From contig CAVSZG010000001.1 of assembly GCA_963732405.1 (NCBI GenBank), forward strand, positions 2,046,001 through 2,110,000: DNA of 64,000 bases. Reading direction: 5' to 3'. The stretch comes from JAUIAI01 sp963732405 (GTDB lineage: Bacteria > Pseudomonadota > Gammaproteobacteria > Burkholderiales > Burkholderiaceae_E). Positions within the stretch are counted from its first letter, which is position 1, and every line of letters begins with the position of its first letter. Position numbers and translations under genes: made by a program. Shown here one piece after another: positions 33,270 through 42,735 of this stretch. The notes beneath the pieces are model-generated. The model was given only the letters and a program-made list of their open reading frames with translations. It was not told the origin of the DNA and made no database searches.

Positions 33270-33338
33270 TTACCGACTCTGCCCGTATTGGCAAAGCAGC
33301 AGCAGTGGCAGCAGGTGGATGAGCGCAGCGTTTTTCAT
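33270..33338 (-). CDS. leuL: Leucine operon leader peptide (attenuation)
   Basis: This 22-codon reading frame lies between leuA and the divergent DUF364 gene and encodes a peptide with seven leucines, six of them in a HLLPLLLLC block. Ribosome stalling at these codons when charged leucyl-tRNA is scarce would prevent the following hairpin from forming and let leuA be transcribed. Size, codon content and position relative to the hairpin are typical of amino-acid attenuators. The final QYGQSR has no known role. I did not find a clear promoter before it. Confidence 0.82.
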   Translation of the reverse strand: MKNAALIHLLPLLLLCQYGQSR

Positions 33339-33415
33339 GGCCGCAACGGTAACATAGCTTTTGAACATTGGCCAGCGGCGGGCTTTGTCGCCGGTGAACA
33401 TGAGGGAACAACGCC

Positions 33416-34240
33416 ATGACGATCGCCGACGATCTGTATCATCAGGTCCAGGCCATCGATCGCGATATCGAATTGCCTGCCGTGCGCAGCTTTCACCTGC
33501 CACCGGCGCAACCGATCGATCCCGACGATCCGTACGGGCCGAGCCGCATCTGCAACAACTTTGCCGCGCTGATCCTGGCCGACGGCACGGTCGGCATGAC
33601 CTACACCGCCATCGACGATGCCCTGGCCGGACTGCAGCGCGAGTTGCCCCGCCTGGTGCTGGCTGGCAAACCCGTCATCGAAGTTGCATCACTCTATCGG
33701 CAGGCACCGGGCTGGCAACGTTCGCTGGGGCTGTCAGCCATCAACGCGATCAGTCAATATGTGCTGGGACGGGATCGTGCACGCTGGCACGACAATCCGG
33801 ATACCTTGGCCATGCTCGACATCCAGGCGGGCGATAACATCGGCATGGTGGGCCTGTTCGGTCGTCTGGTCGATCCGATCCGGCAAGCCGGTGCCACGCT
33901 CACCGTGATTGAGCTGGATCCGCGGCATGTGCGCCGGGAACCCGGTCTGATCGTGACCCTGGATCCGGCCGAACTGGCCGGCTGCAACAAGGTATTGATC
34001 ACGGGCACGACGCTGCTCAATCTCACGCTGGACAGTCTGCTCGAGCGACTGACGCATGCGCAGTGCATTGCGGTGATCGGGCCGACGGCGAGTTGCCTGC
34101 CCGAGCCCTTGTTCGCCCGTGGCGTCACTCGTGTCGGTGGCGCCCATATCGAGTCGATCGATCAATTCATGGCGCTCTGGCGTTCAGCAGGACGCTGGCG
34201 CGAATCGGGTACCCGCTACCGCATCGATCGTCCCGGGTAG
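33416..34240 (+). CDS. DUF364 domain protein
   Basis: The 274-residue protein has the DUF364 features: N-terminal LPAVRSFHLPP and GMTYTAID, then the C-terminal Rossmann-like part GMVGLFGRLVDPIRQAGATLTVIELDP, KVLITGTTLLNLTLDSLL and VIGPTASCLPEPLFARGVTRVGG. The family has been suggested to bind heavy metals, which is not established. It is divergent from leuL-leuA across only 77 nt, so both promoters share this gap. No partner gene gives a pathway. Confidence 0.78.
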   Translation: MTIADDLYHQVQAIDRDIELPAVRSFHLPPAQPIDPDDPYGPSRICNNFAALILADGTVGMTYTAIDDALAGLQRELPRLVLAGKPVIEVASLYRQAPGWQRSLGLSAINAISQYVLGRDRARWHDNPDTLAMLDIQAGDNIGMVGLFGRLVDPIRQAGATLTVIELDPRHVRREPGLIVTLDPAELAGCNKVLITGTTLLNLTLDSLLERLTHAQCIAVIGPTASCLPEPLFARGVTRVGGAHIESIDQFMALWRSAGRWRESGTRYRIDRPG

Positions 34241-34282
34241 TGGGCGTCGTCAGTTCGGTGATCGCACCATCGGTTCAGCGAG

Positions 34283-34933
34283 TCAGGAAACCCGGCGATC
34301 GATCCGATAGTGCGTCGCTCGCTCGCCCGCTTCATGTCGGCTCACCCGATACCCCAGGGCATCGAGGTCCAGCCCGCTGAACAAGGATTCGCCGCGACCC
34401 AGCAGCACCGGCGAGACCACGAGGTGCAGTTCGTCGATCAGCGAAGCCTGAAGATACTCACGCACCGTGGCCACGCCACCGCCGATCTTGACATCGCGTG
34501 AGCCGGCGGCGGCGCGCGCCTGCGCCAGGGCCGATTCAATGCCGTCCGTTACGAAATGGAAGGTGGTGCCGCCGGCCATCACGATCGGCTCTCGCGGGAA
34601 ATGGGTCAGGATGAAGGTCGGCGCGTGATAAGGGGGATCATCGCCCCACCAGCCTCGCCAGGACGGATCGGACCACTCACCACGGATCGGTCCGAACATG
34701 TTTCGCCCCAGGATGAAGGCACCGAATCCGGCCATCGATTGCCGGGCGAATTGATCGTCGATGCCTTCCGTGCCGCCGGCCTGACCGAGCATCTGCTTGA
34801 AGGTCAGGGTGGGAAAAAACCACTGATGCAGCTCGGTGCCGCGCTTGCCCAGCGGATCCTGAAGGCTCTGTTCGATACCCGCGCCGAATCCGTCCAGAGA
34901 GATCGCGAATCCAGCCACTTTGACCTTGCTCAT
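34283..34933 (-). CDS. Dihydrofolate reductase-like protein (RibD C-terminal domain family)
   Basis: The 216-residue protein has the stand-alone RibD-C/DHFR fold: KVAGFAISLDGF at the start, GAFILGRNMFGPIRG, PTFILTHFPREPI, VKIGGGVATVREYLQASLIDELHLVVSPVLLGRG. Such proteins bind NADPH and a pterin- or pyrimidine-like substrate; the actual reaction is usually unknown. It lies 56 nt downstream of the nitronate monooxygenase-like gene on the same strand. Confidence 0.82.
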   Translation of the reverse strand: MSKVKVAGFAISLDGFGAGIEQSLQDPLGKRGTELHQWFFPTLTFKQMLGQAGGTEGIDDQFARQSMAGFGAFILGRNMFGPIRGEWSDPSWRGWWGDDPPYHAPTFILTHFPREPIVMAGGTTFHFVTDGIESALAQARAAAGSRDVKIGGGVATVREYLQASLIDELHLVVSPVLLGRGESLFSGLDLDALGYRVSRHEAGERATHYRIDRRVS

Positions 34934-34989
34934 GATGATTCGTCTCCAGTCGTCGGAATAGGGGGAGGCATCATGCCTCGGGAGCCGTA

Positions 34990-35964
34990 TCAGCCGAGCA
35001 GGCCGTGCAACCGCCCACGGATGATGGTTTCCGCCTCGCTCATGATGCGCGAGATGAGTTCGGCGCAGCTTGGAATGTCGTGAATCAGGCCGGCGACCAT
35101 GCCGCAGGACCAGACACCGGCATCCATGTTGCCGTCAATCATGATCTTGGGATACACACCGGCAACCTCGCCAATGATGTCCTCGAAGGCCAGCGTCTTG
35201 CCCAACTCGGCTTCCTTGGCCAGCAATCGCTCGGTGGCCGGATTGTTCAGCACGCGTTCGGTATTGCGCAGCGGGCGCATGACCAGGCGGGTGTCCAGTT
35301 CAGAGGCGGCCAGAATCGCCTGCTTCACGTTGTCATGGACCGGCGCCTCGCGGGTGGCGATGAAGCGGGTGCCCATGTTCATGCCGTCCGCACCCAGCGC
35401 CAGGGCGGCGACCAGGCTGCGCGCATCGGCCATGCCGCCCGAGGCCACGAACGGAATCTCCAGTTCGTCGGCCGCGCGTGGCAGCAGGATCATGTTGGGT
35501 ATGTCGTCTTCACCAGGGTGGCCGCCGCACTCGAAGCCGTCGACCGAGACCGCATCACAGCCGATCGCCTGCGCCTTGAGCGAATGGCGCACCGAGGTGC
35601 ATTTGTGAATGACCCGGATGCCCGCATCCTTGAGCCGGGGCAGATGTTCCTGAGGATTGCGTCCTGCGGTCTCGACCACCGTGATGCGACCGTCGATGAT
35701 CGCCTGGATATAGCCGGGATAGTCGGGCGCGTTCACCGTGGGCAGGAAGGTGAGGTTGACGCCGAACGGCTTGTCGGTCAGGTCGCGACAGCGCGCGATT
35801 TCATCGGCCAGAGCCGCCGGTGTTTTCTGGGTCAGACCGGTGATGATGCCCAGTCCACCGGCATTGGACACAGCGGCCGCCAGTTCGGCAAATCCCACGT
35901 AATGCATGCCGCCCTGAATGATCGGATGCTCGATGCCGAACAGTTCGGTGATTCGGGTCTTCAT
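34990..35964 (-). CDS. Nitronate monooxygenase / 2-nitropropane dioxygenase family
   Basis: The 324-residue TIM-barrel FMN enzyme has EHPIIQGGMHYVGFAELAAAVSNAGGLG, VFECGGH-like GFECGGHPGEDD with the catalytic-region His, and the FMN-phosphate site ASGGMADARSLVAALALGADGMNMGTRF. It would oxidise alkyl nitronates, or act as a related FMN-dependent enzyme such as an enoyl reductase. It starts 3 nt after the dedA stop and so is likely cotranscribed with it. Confidence 0.85.
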   Translation of the reverse strand: MKTRITELFGIEHPIIQGGMHYVGFAELAAAVSNAGGLGIITGLTQKTPAALADEIARCRDLTDKPFGVNLTFLPTVNAPDYPGYIQAIIDGRITVVETAGRNPQEHLPRLKDAGIRVIHKCTSVRHSLKAQAIGCDAVSVDGFECGGHPGEDDIPNMILLPRAADELEIPFVASGGMADARSLVAALALGADGMNMGTRFIATREAPVHDNVKQAILAASELDTRLVMRPLRNTERVLNNPATERLLAKEAELGKTLAFEDIIGEVAGVYPKIMIDGNMDAGVWSCGMVAGLIHDIPSCAELISRIMSEAETIIRGRLHGLLG

Positions 35965-35967
35965 GGC

Positions 35968-36633
35968 TCAGTCCTGTCGGATGGGTTTGTCCGGCGCGCC
36001 GGTGTCGGCCGCGGGCGAACGCAGTTGCCAGGCATGCACGATCACCGGAATCACCGAGACGATTACGATGCCCAGCGTGATCAAGCCGATGTTGGCACGC
36101 ACCCACGGAATCGTCCCGAGCAGAAAGCCGGCCAGTAACACGCCGCCCGCCCAGATGATGGCACCGAGCCCGTTGAACAAGGTGAAGCGGCGTCGGTTCA
36201 TGCCGGACAGACCGGCCATGAAGGGGGCGATGGTCCGCACGATCGGGATGAACCGGCCGATCGTGACCGTCACGCCGCCGTAGCGTTCGAAATACGCACG
36301 GGTCTGGGCGATATGGGCCGGTTTGACCCAACCATCGGTCACGAGTCGCTGGCCGAGCCGGGAGCGCCCTATCGAATAATTGGTGGCGTCACCCAGAAAG
36401 GCGGCGATGATGACCGCGATGATCGGAATGACCGGATCGACAGCAGCGGCGCCCAGGAATGCTCCGGTGGTAAACAGGAGCGAGTCGCCTGGCAGAAAAG
36501 GGGTGATGACCAATCCGGTCTCACAGAAGATCACCAGGCAGACAATCGCGATGCCCAGAACCCAGTTTTCTGCCACCAGGGCCATCAGCCCTTGTTCGCT
36601 GGTGAACCAGCGATAAGCATCGAGCAGAACCAT
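35968..36633 (-). CDS. DedA family membrane protein
   Basis: The 221-residue protein has the DedA motifs FCETGLVITPFLPGDSLLF, FLGDATNYSIGR and GGVTVTIGRFIPIVRTIAPFMAGLSGM with the conserved arginines, and five or six membrane segments. DedA proteins act in lipid carrier recycling and proton-motive-force homeostasis; several members flip undecaprenyl phosphate. It is upstream of and closely spaced (3 nt) to the nitronate monooxygenase-like gene. The 90 nt to the eda stop hold no clear signal. Confidence 0.9.
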   Translation of the reverse strand: MVLLDAYRWFTSEQGLMALVAENWVLGIAIVCLVIFCETGLVITPFLPGDSLLFTTGAFLGAAAVDPVIPIIAVIIAAFLGDATNYSIGRSRLGQRLVTDGWVKPAHIAQTRAYFERYGGVTVTIGRFIPIVRTIAPFMAGLSGMNRRRFTLFNGLGAIIWAGGVLLAGFLLGTIPWVRANIGLITLGIVIVSVIPVIVHAWQLRSPAADTGAPDKPIRQD

Positions 36634-36723
36634 GCAATCTCCGAATCAGGTCGCCGGGCAGTTTACACCGCCACGATGGCGAATCTGCTCAGTCCGTCTG
36701 GGCGGCAGGCTTGTGTCGGATGC

Positions 36724-37368
36724 TCAGCCGGCGGGCAGTTGGCTGGCTTCGCGCGCCAGCGTGGTAATGGTGGACCAGTCACCCGATTGAATGGCCGCGG
36801 CCGGCACCAGCCATGAACCGCCCACGCAGCGCACGTTGCTCAGGCGCAGATAATCCGGCGCATTCTCGAGGCGGATACCGCCGGTCGGACAGAAGGTGAT
36901 ATCGGCGAAGGGGCTGGCCAATGCGGCAAGTGCCGCAATGCCGCCCGAAGATGCTGCCGGGAAGAACTTCAGGAAGCGATGGCCCGCATCGGCCGCAGCC
37001 ATCACCTCACTGGCCGTGACCGCCCCGGGTAGCAGCGGCAATGAAAGGGTTCGGCAGGCTGCGTCGACCGCCGTCGAAAAGCCGGGGCAGACCGCGAAGG
37101 CCGCACCCGCATCGGCGGCGCGCCGCGCATCGTCAGCCGTGCGCACGGTGCCGGCGCCGACGATGGCATCGGGCACGGCACTGGCCACCGCCGCGATGGC
37201 CGCCAGCGCATTGGGCGTGCGCAGGGTGATTTCGAGTACCCGCACGCCGCCCTGTATGAGGGCGTGCGCCAGATCGACCGCGCGCGCCGCGTCATCGATC
37301 ACGATGACCGGAATGACCGGACCGAAACCGGCGAGTTCGGACGCTTGGGTGATGACGGTTTTTACCAT
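36724..37368 (-). CDS. eda: KDPG aldolase (2-keto-3-deoxy-6-phosphogluconate aldolase)
   Basis: The 214-residue class I aldolase has VLEITLRTPNALAAI with the catalytic Glu, VGAGTVRTADDA, the CPGFSTAV motif, the FLKFFPA motif with the Schiff-base Lys, and CPTGGI. It splits KDPG to pyruvate and glyceraldehyde-3-phosphate, the second step of the Entner-Doudoroff pathway. Its ATG overlaps the end of edd by 7 nt, so translation is coupled. It is under the same control as edd, with HexR-type boxes upstream. Confidence 0.94.
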   Translation of the reverse strand: MVKTVITQASELAGFGPVIPVIVIDDAARAVDLAHALIQGGVRVLEITLRTPNALAAIAAVASAVPDAIVGAGTVRTADDARRAADAGAAFAVCPGFSTAVDAACRTLSLPLLPGAVTASEVMAAADAGHRFLKFFPAASSGGIAALAALASPFADITFCPTGGIRLENAPDYLRLSNVRCVGGSWLVPAAAIQSGDWSTITTLAREASQLPAG

Positions 37369-39131
37369 GAGCAGGCTCCTTGTTCGGCGCTCGATGCGCG
37401 TTGCCGGAAACCGGCGAACAGTTCCCGGCCGACCCCGCGCCCGGCAACATCGGGATGCGGCGCAGGCGAGGCGTCGCGCTCGTCGAGTTGTGCATCGCTC
37501 AGCCTGACCAGCAGTTCGCCGGACTTTGCGTCGAGTCGGATGATATCGCCGTCGCGCAATCGCGCCAGCACACCACCGGCCGCCGCCTCGGGCGTGACAT
37601 GGATGGCGGCTGGCACCACGCCCGACGCGCCACTCATCCGGCCATCGGTCACGAGTGCGACCCGCTGGCCCCGGTCCTGCAACACGGCCAGGGGCGGGGT
37701 GAGCTTGTGCAACTCGGGCATGCCATTGGCTTGCGGACCCTGGAAACGGATCACGGCGACCAGATCGCCCGTAAGCTGATCGGCGGCGAATGCATCGAGC
37801 AGCGCCTGTTGCGAATCGAAGACCCGCGCCGGCGCTTCGATGATATGGGCATCATCGGGAATCGACGAGGTCTTGATGACGGCGCGCCCGAGGTTGCCGG
37901 TCAAGAGTTTGAGCCCACCCGTCTCGGCGAACGGTGCCTGAACCGTGCGGATCACGCTGGTGTCAGCCGATGTGGCCGGCGCGGGTGCGGTGGCTGCCGA
38001 CAGACCTTGTTCATGAATGCTCAGCACATCGCGATGCATCAGGCCCGCATCCATCAATTCGCGCAGCACCAGCGCTGGCCCGCCCGCCGCCTGGAACTGA
38101 TTGACATCGGCTTCGCCATTCGGATAGATGCGGGTGATCAGCGGCACCACGGCCGCCAGTTCGTCGAAATCGGACCAGTCGATGACGATGCCGGCAGCGC
38201 GTGCCACGGCGACCCAGTGAATCAGATGGTTGGTCGACCCGCCGGTGGCCAGCAGGGTCACCATCGCATTGACGATGCAGCGCTCGTCGACGATATGCCC
38301 GATCGGCGTGAATCGAGATGGCTGGGCGATGGCCAGTGCGGCCCTGACGGCTGCCCGGGTCAGTTCATCGCGTTCACCGGATTCGGGTGGCACGAAGGCA
38401 GCGCCCGGCACATGCAGGCCCATGGCCTCGAGCAGCATCTGATTGCTGTTGGCGGTGCCATAAAAAGTACAGGTGCCCGTGGTGTGATACGCCGCTACTT
38501 CGGCATCGAGCAATTGTTCGCGTGAGGCCTTGCCCTGCGCGGCGGCCTTGCGAACCGCTGACTTGGCCTTGTTGGACAGACCGCTGGGCATGGGTCCGGC
38601 CGGGACGAACACACAGGGCAGGTGGCCGAAGTGTAGGGCGCCGATCAACAGACCTGGCACGATCTTGTCGCAGATGCCCAGCAACAGGGCCGCATCGAAC
38701 ATCTGATGCGACAGGGCGACGGCGGTCGACAAGGCGATGACGTCGCGCGAGAACAGGCTCAATTCCATGCCGGCGGTGCCCTGGGTCACGCCGTCGCACA
38801 TGGCGGGCACGCCACCAGCCATTTGCGCGGTCGCGCCATGGCGGCGAGCCTCATCGCGAATCAGGGCCGGATAACGGTGATAGGGCTGATGTGCCGAGAG
38901 CATCTCGTTATAAGCGCTGACCACCGCGATATTGGGGGCGCGCTCGCTGCGGATGCGCAGTCGGTCGTCTGGCGGCAGGCCGGCCCAGGCGTGGGCCAGG
39001 TTGGCACACCCCATCCGGTCGCGTGCCGGCGGTTCGGCACGTGCGGCGGCAATGGTGTCGAGATAGCGGGCGCGGCTCTCATGGCTGCGCTCGGCGATGC
39101 GGCGGGTGACGGTCAACAGGGTTTTGTTCAT
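37362..39131 (-). CDS. edd: Phosphogluconate dehydratase
   Basis: The 589-residue Fe-S dehydratase has VVSAYNEMLSAHQPYHRYP, MCDGVTQGTAGMELS, LLGICDKIVPGLL with the cluster Cys, ATGGSTNHLIHWVA and LVTDGRMSGASG. It converts 6-phosphogluconate to KDPG. The usual length is about 600. It overlaps eda by 7 nt. A degenerate and a perfect HexR-type palindrome lie 3 and 42 nt before its ATG, the first directly over the ribosome-binding region, for which no AGGAGG is seen. Confidence 0.94.
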   Translation of the reverse strand: MNKTLLTVTRRIAERSHESRARYLDTIAAARAEPPARDRMGCANLAHAWAGLPPDDRLRIRSERAPNIAVVSAYNEMLSAHQPYHRYPALIRDEARRHGATAQMAGGVPAMCDGVTQGTAGMELSLFSRDVIALSTAVALSHQMFDAALLLGICDKIVPGLLIGALHFGHLPCVFVPAGPMPSGLSNKAKSAVRKAAAQGKASREQLLDAEVAAYHTTGTCTFYGTANSNQMLLEAMGLHVPGAAFVPPESGERDELTRAAVRAALAIAQPSRFTPIGHIVDERCIVNAMVTLLATGGSTNHLIHWVAVARAAGIVIDWSDFDELAAVVPLITRIYPNGEADVNQFQAAGGPALVLRELMDAGLMHRDVLSIHEQGLSAATAPAPATSADTSVIRTVQAPFAETGGLKLLTGNLGRAVIKTSSIPDDAHIIEAPARVFDSQQALLDAFAADQLTGDLVAVIRFQGPQANGMPELHKLTPPLAVLQDRGQRVALVTDGRMSGASGVVPAAIHVTPEAAAGGVLARLRDGDIIRLDAKSGELLVRLSDAQLDERDASPAPHPDVAGRGVGRELFAGFRQRASSAEQGACSW

Positions 39132-39133
39132 GA

Positions 39134-39148
39134 GGTAATAATATTACT
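39134..39148. promoter_or_regulatory. Degenerate HexR-type box next to the edd start codon
   Basis: GGTAA-TAATA-TTACT keeps the GTAA/TTAC core arms of the HexR palindrome and lacks only the outer T/A. It ends 3 nt before the edd ATG, so binding would block initiation or the ribosome-binding site. The zwf gene has a perfect box at the same relative place. Confidence 0.45.
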
Positions 39149-39172
39149 AATCAGATAAAAAAAGTGGTTTGA

Positions 39173-39187
39173 TGTAATTGAGTTACA
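39173..39187. promoter_or_regulatory. HexR-type operator between edd and the divergent lactonase
   Basis: TGTAA-TTGAG-TTACA is a perfect inverted repeat matching the known HexR site pattern. It is placed 42 nt before edd and 46 nt before the lactonase gene, where it can control both. hexR itself lies just downstream of the lactonase. Confidence 0.75.
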
Positions 39188-39232
39188 ATTTCCACATGCC
39201 CTCCGTGATTCTCCGTAACACAGGCCGCACCG

Positions 39233-40159
39233 ATGACCCTGATCCCGATTCCCAATACCCGTTCGCGACTGGGCGAATCGCCGTTCTGGCATCCGGATGA
39301 GCAGGTGCTCTACTGGGTCGACATTCCGGGTCGGGCGATTCGTCGCCTCGACGACAACGGGCGGGTCTCGTCCTGGGCGATGCCGTCCGAGCCCGGCTGC
39401 ATTGCACCAACCCGCGACGGTCGGCTGATCGTTGCCCTTCGCGACGGCGCCTACTGCTTTTCGCCGATCGATGTGCATCTGGAGTTGCTTGCACCGGCCC
39501 CTTACGACACGACCCGTTTCCGGTTCAATGACGGTCGCTGTGATCCGGCTGGTCGCTTCTTCGCCGGTACGCTGTCCGAGGCCCGGCGGCAGCCCGACGC
39601 CCAGCTCTATGTGCTGCTGCGCGGGCGCAACCCGGCTGATCAACACGCGTCGTCACAGAACTGGCATTGGCAGGCGAGGGCGGGTGGTGTGATGACCGCC
39701 AACGGCCTGGCTTTCAGTCCGGATGCCCGGCATGCCTGGTGGGCGGATACGCGGGCGCATCGCATCGATCGCTTCGACTACGACATCGACAGCGGGCAAC
39801 TGTCCAATCGGCAGCTCTTCCTCCAGTTCGATGCGCGCGCTAGCGCCGACGATCCGGCCGCCTATGGTGGTCGACCCGATGGGGCGGCTGTCGACGAGGA
39901 AGGGGGCTACTGGTGTGCCATGTATGAAGGCGCCCGCGTCTTGCGAATCCTGCCCGACGGTCGGATCGATCGGCAGATCACGTTACCCGCCCGCTGTCCG
40001 ACCATGGTGTGTCTGGGTGGCGCAGACCGGCGAACGCTGTATGTGACGACGGCGCGCGAGGGGCGTGCGCCGGGCGAACTGTCCGTCGAGCCGCATGCCG
40101 GGTCGGTGTTTCGTATGCGGGTGGACGTACCGGGGCTGGCAGTGAATTTTTTTGGCTGA
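39233..40159 (+). CDS. SMP-30/gluconolactonase family lactonase near edd
   Basis: The 308-residue beta-propeller has RLGESPFWHP with the metal Glu, RFNDGRCDPAGRFF, TANGLAFSPDARHAWWADT and PDGAAVDEEGGYWCAM. It would open a sugar lactone. It is divergent from edd across a HexR-type box, and no 6-phosphogluconolactonase (pgl) gene is seen beside zwf or hexR in this window. It may therefore serve the lactone step of this pathway, or handle gluconolactone from direct glucose oxidation. Distinct from the family member at 15355. Confidence 0.85.
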   Translation: MTLIPIPNTRSRLGESPFWHPDEQVLYWVDIPGRAIRRLDDNGRVSSWAMPSEPGCIAPTRDGRLIVALRDGAYCFSPIDVHLELLAPAPYDTTRFRFNDGRCDPAGRFFAGTLSEARRQPDAQLYVLLRGRNPADQHASSQNWHWQARAGGVMTANGLAFSPDARHAWWADTRAHRIDRFDYDIDSGQLSNRQLFLQFDARASADDPAAYGGRPDGAAVDEEGGYWCAMYEGARVLRILPDGRIDRQITLPARCPTMVCLGGADRRTLYVTTAREGRAPGELSVEPHAGSVFRMRVDVPGLAVNFFG

Positions 40160-40188
40160 TGCATCGCGATGCGCGGCTCAGTGGCGCG

Positions 40189-41106
40189 TCATTCGGACCA
40201 GCGCAGCCTGGACAGATTCGCCTTGATGCGGCGTTGGCGGTCGCGCGCGGGTGCGCCCAGTGCGAGCGCAACCGAGGTCGCCAATATGTCGATGATGCTC
40301 AGATGAAGCAGTCGCGACACCATCGGGCTGTATTGATCGAAGCTTTCGGTGTGGTCGGCGGCGAGCACGATCCTGGCACTGGCGGCCAGCGGCGAATCGC
40401 TGGCGGTGATCGCGATCACGGTCGCGCCCTGGGCACGGGCCACGCGTGAGGCATCCAGCAGGTCTCGACTGCGCCCTGAGTTGGAGATGACGACGGCTGT
40501 GTCCTTGCGCCCGAGCAGGGTGGCCGCCATGATCTGCAGGTGGCCGTCGGCATAGGCAACCGTGTTGCAGCCCAGACGGAAGAATTTGTGCTGGGCGTCG
40601 TTGGCCACGATGCCCGAATTGCCCACGCCATAGAATTCAATGCGGGCCCGGCCGCGGATCGATGCAACCAGGGCGCGTTGGGCCTGTTGGTAGGCGGTTG
40701 CATTGGCACGCTGACCGAAGGTGGTCAGGGCGCGGGCGTTGCCCTGGGTCAGTTTGGCGATGATCTGCGCAAGACTGTCGCCGCTGTCGACCTGTGCATG
40801 CACGAAGGGCTCGCCGCGATGGCGGCCGTTGCCCAGGGCGCTGGCCATGTCGAGTTTGAAGTCGGCCAGGCCGCGATGGCCCAGGCTGCGACAGAAGCGC
40901 ACCACGGTCGGATTCGACACGCCGGCCAGGCGCGCCATTTCGCCCACCGGCAGGCGCACGAAGCCATGCGGATCGGCCAGCAGCAGTTGCGCGACCCGTC
41001 GTTCGGCAGGTGCCAGATTCGGCATCGCCGATTCGATGGCGGCCAGCGGATTCGTCGCGACTGGTGTGCCGCCCGCGGCCTTGCGCGATGCGGCTGCCGG
41101 TTTCAT
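40189..41106 (-). CDS. hexR: RpiR-family regulator HexR
   Basis: The 305-residue protein has an N-terminal helix-turn-helix (VGEMARLAGVSNPTVVRFCRSLG) and a C-terminal SIS sugar-phosphate-binding domain (FYGVGNSGIVANDAQHKF, VISNSGRSRDLLDAS). This is the layout of HexR, which binds KDPG and represses zwf and edd-eda in proteobacteria. It lies between the lactonase and zwf, 43 nt after the zwf stop, so it is probably cotranscribed with zwf and thus autoregulated. I choose ATG 41106; the longer frame would overlap the zwf end. Confidence 0.88.
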   Translation of the reverse strand: MKPAAASRKAAGGTPVATNPLAAIESAMPNLAPAERRVAQLLLADPHGFVRLPVGEMARLAGVSNPTVVRFCRSLGHRGLADFKLDMASALGNGRHRGEPFVHAQVDSGDSLAQIIAKLTQGNARALTTFGQRANATAYQQAQRALVASIRGRARIEFYGVGNSGIVANDAQHKFFRLGCNTVAYADGHLQIMAATLLGRKDTAVVISNSGRSRDLLDASRVARAQGATVIAITASDSPLAASARIVLAADHTESFDQYSPMVSRLLHLSIIDILATSVALALGAPARDRQRRIKANLSRLRWSE

Positions 41107-41149
41107 GGGCGGGACCTGAGGCAAGGCGCGCCGTCCGTGCCGCGGACCT

Positions 41150-42613
<1,464 letters not shown>

Positions 42614-42617
42614 AGGT

Positions 42618-42636
42618 TATGTAATTTGTTTACATA
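42618..42636. promoter_or_regulatory. HexR-type operator at the zwf start
   Basis: Arms TATGTAA (42618-42624) and TTACATA (42630-42636) flank TTTGT; the 15-nt core TGTAA-N5-TTACA (42620-42634) fits the HexR consensus exactly. It ends 4 nt before the zwf ATG. Confidence 0.78.
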
Positions 42637-42715
42637 GCCCATTATGCTTCCTGGGGATTTGCTGGTCAACGGGAATGATGCTTCATCGAGAATTCGCCGT
42701 TGTTCCGGACCGATC

Positions 42716-42730
42716 TGTAATTTATTTACC
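42716..42730. promoter_or_regulatory. Second, near-perfect HexR-type box upstream of zwf
   Basis: TGTAA-TTTAT-TTACC differs from a perfect palindrome by its last base. It lies 96 nt centre to centre from the first box and 5 nt from the dinB stop. With the first site it could form a loop over the zwf promoter. Confidence 0.5.
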
Positions 42731-42735
42731 GATCA

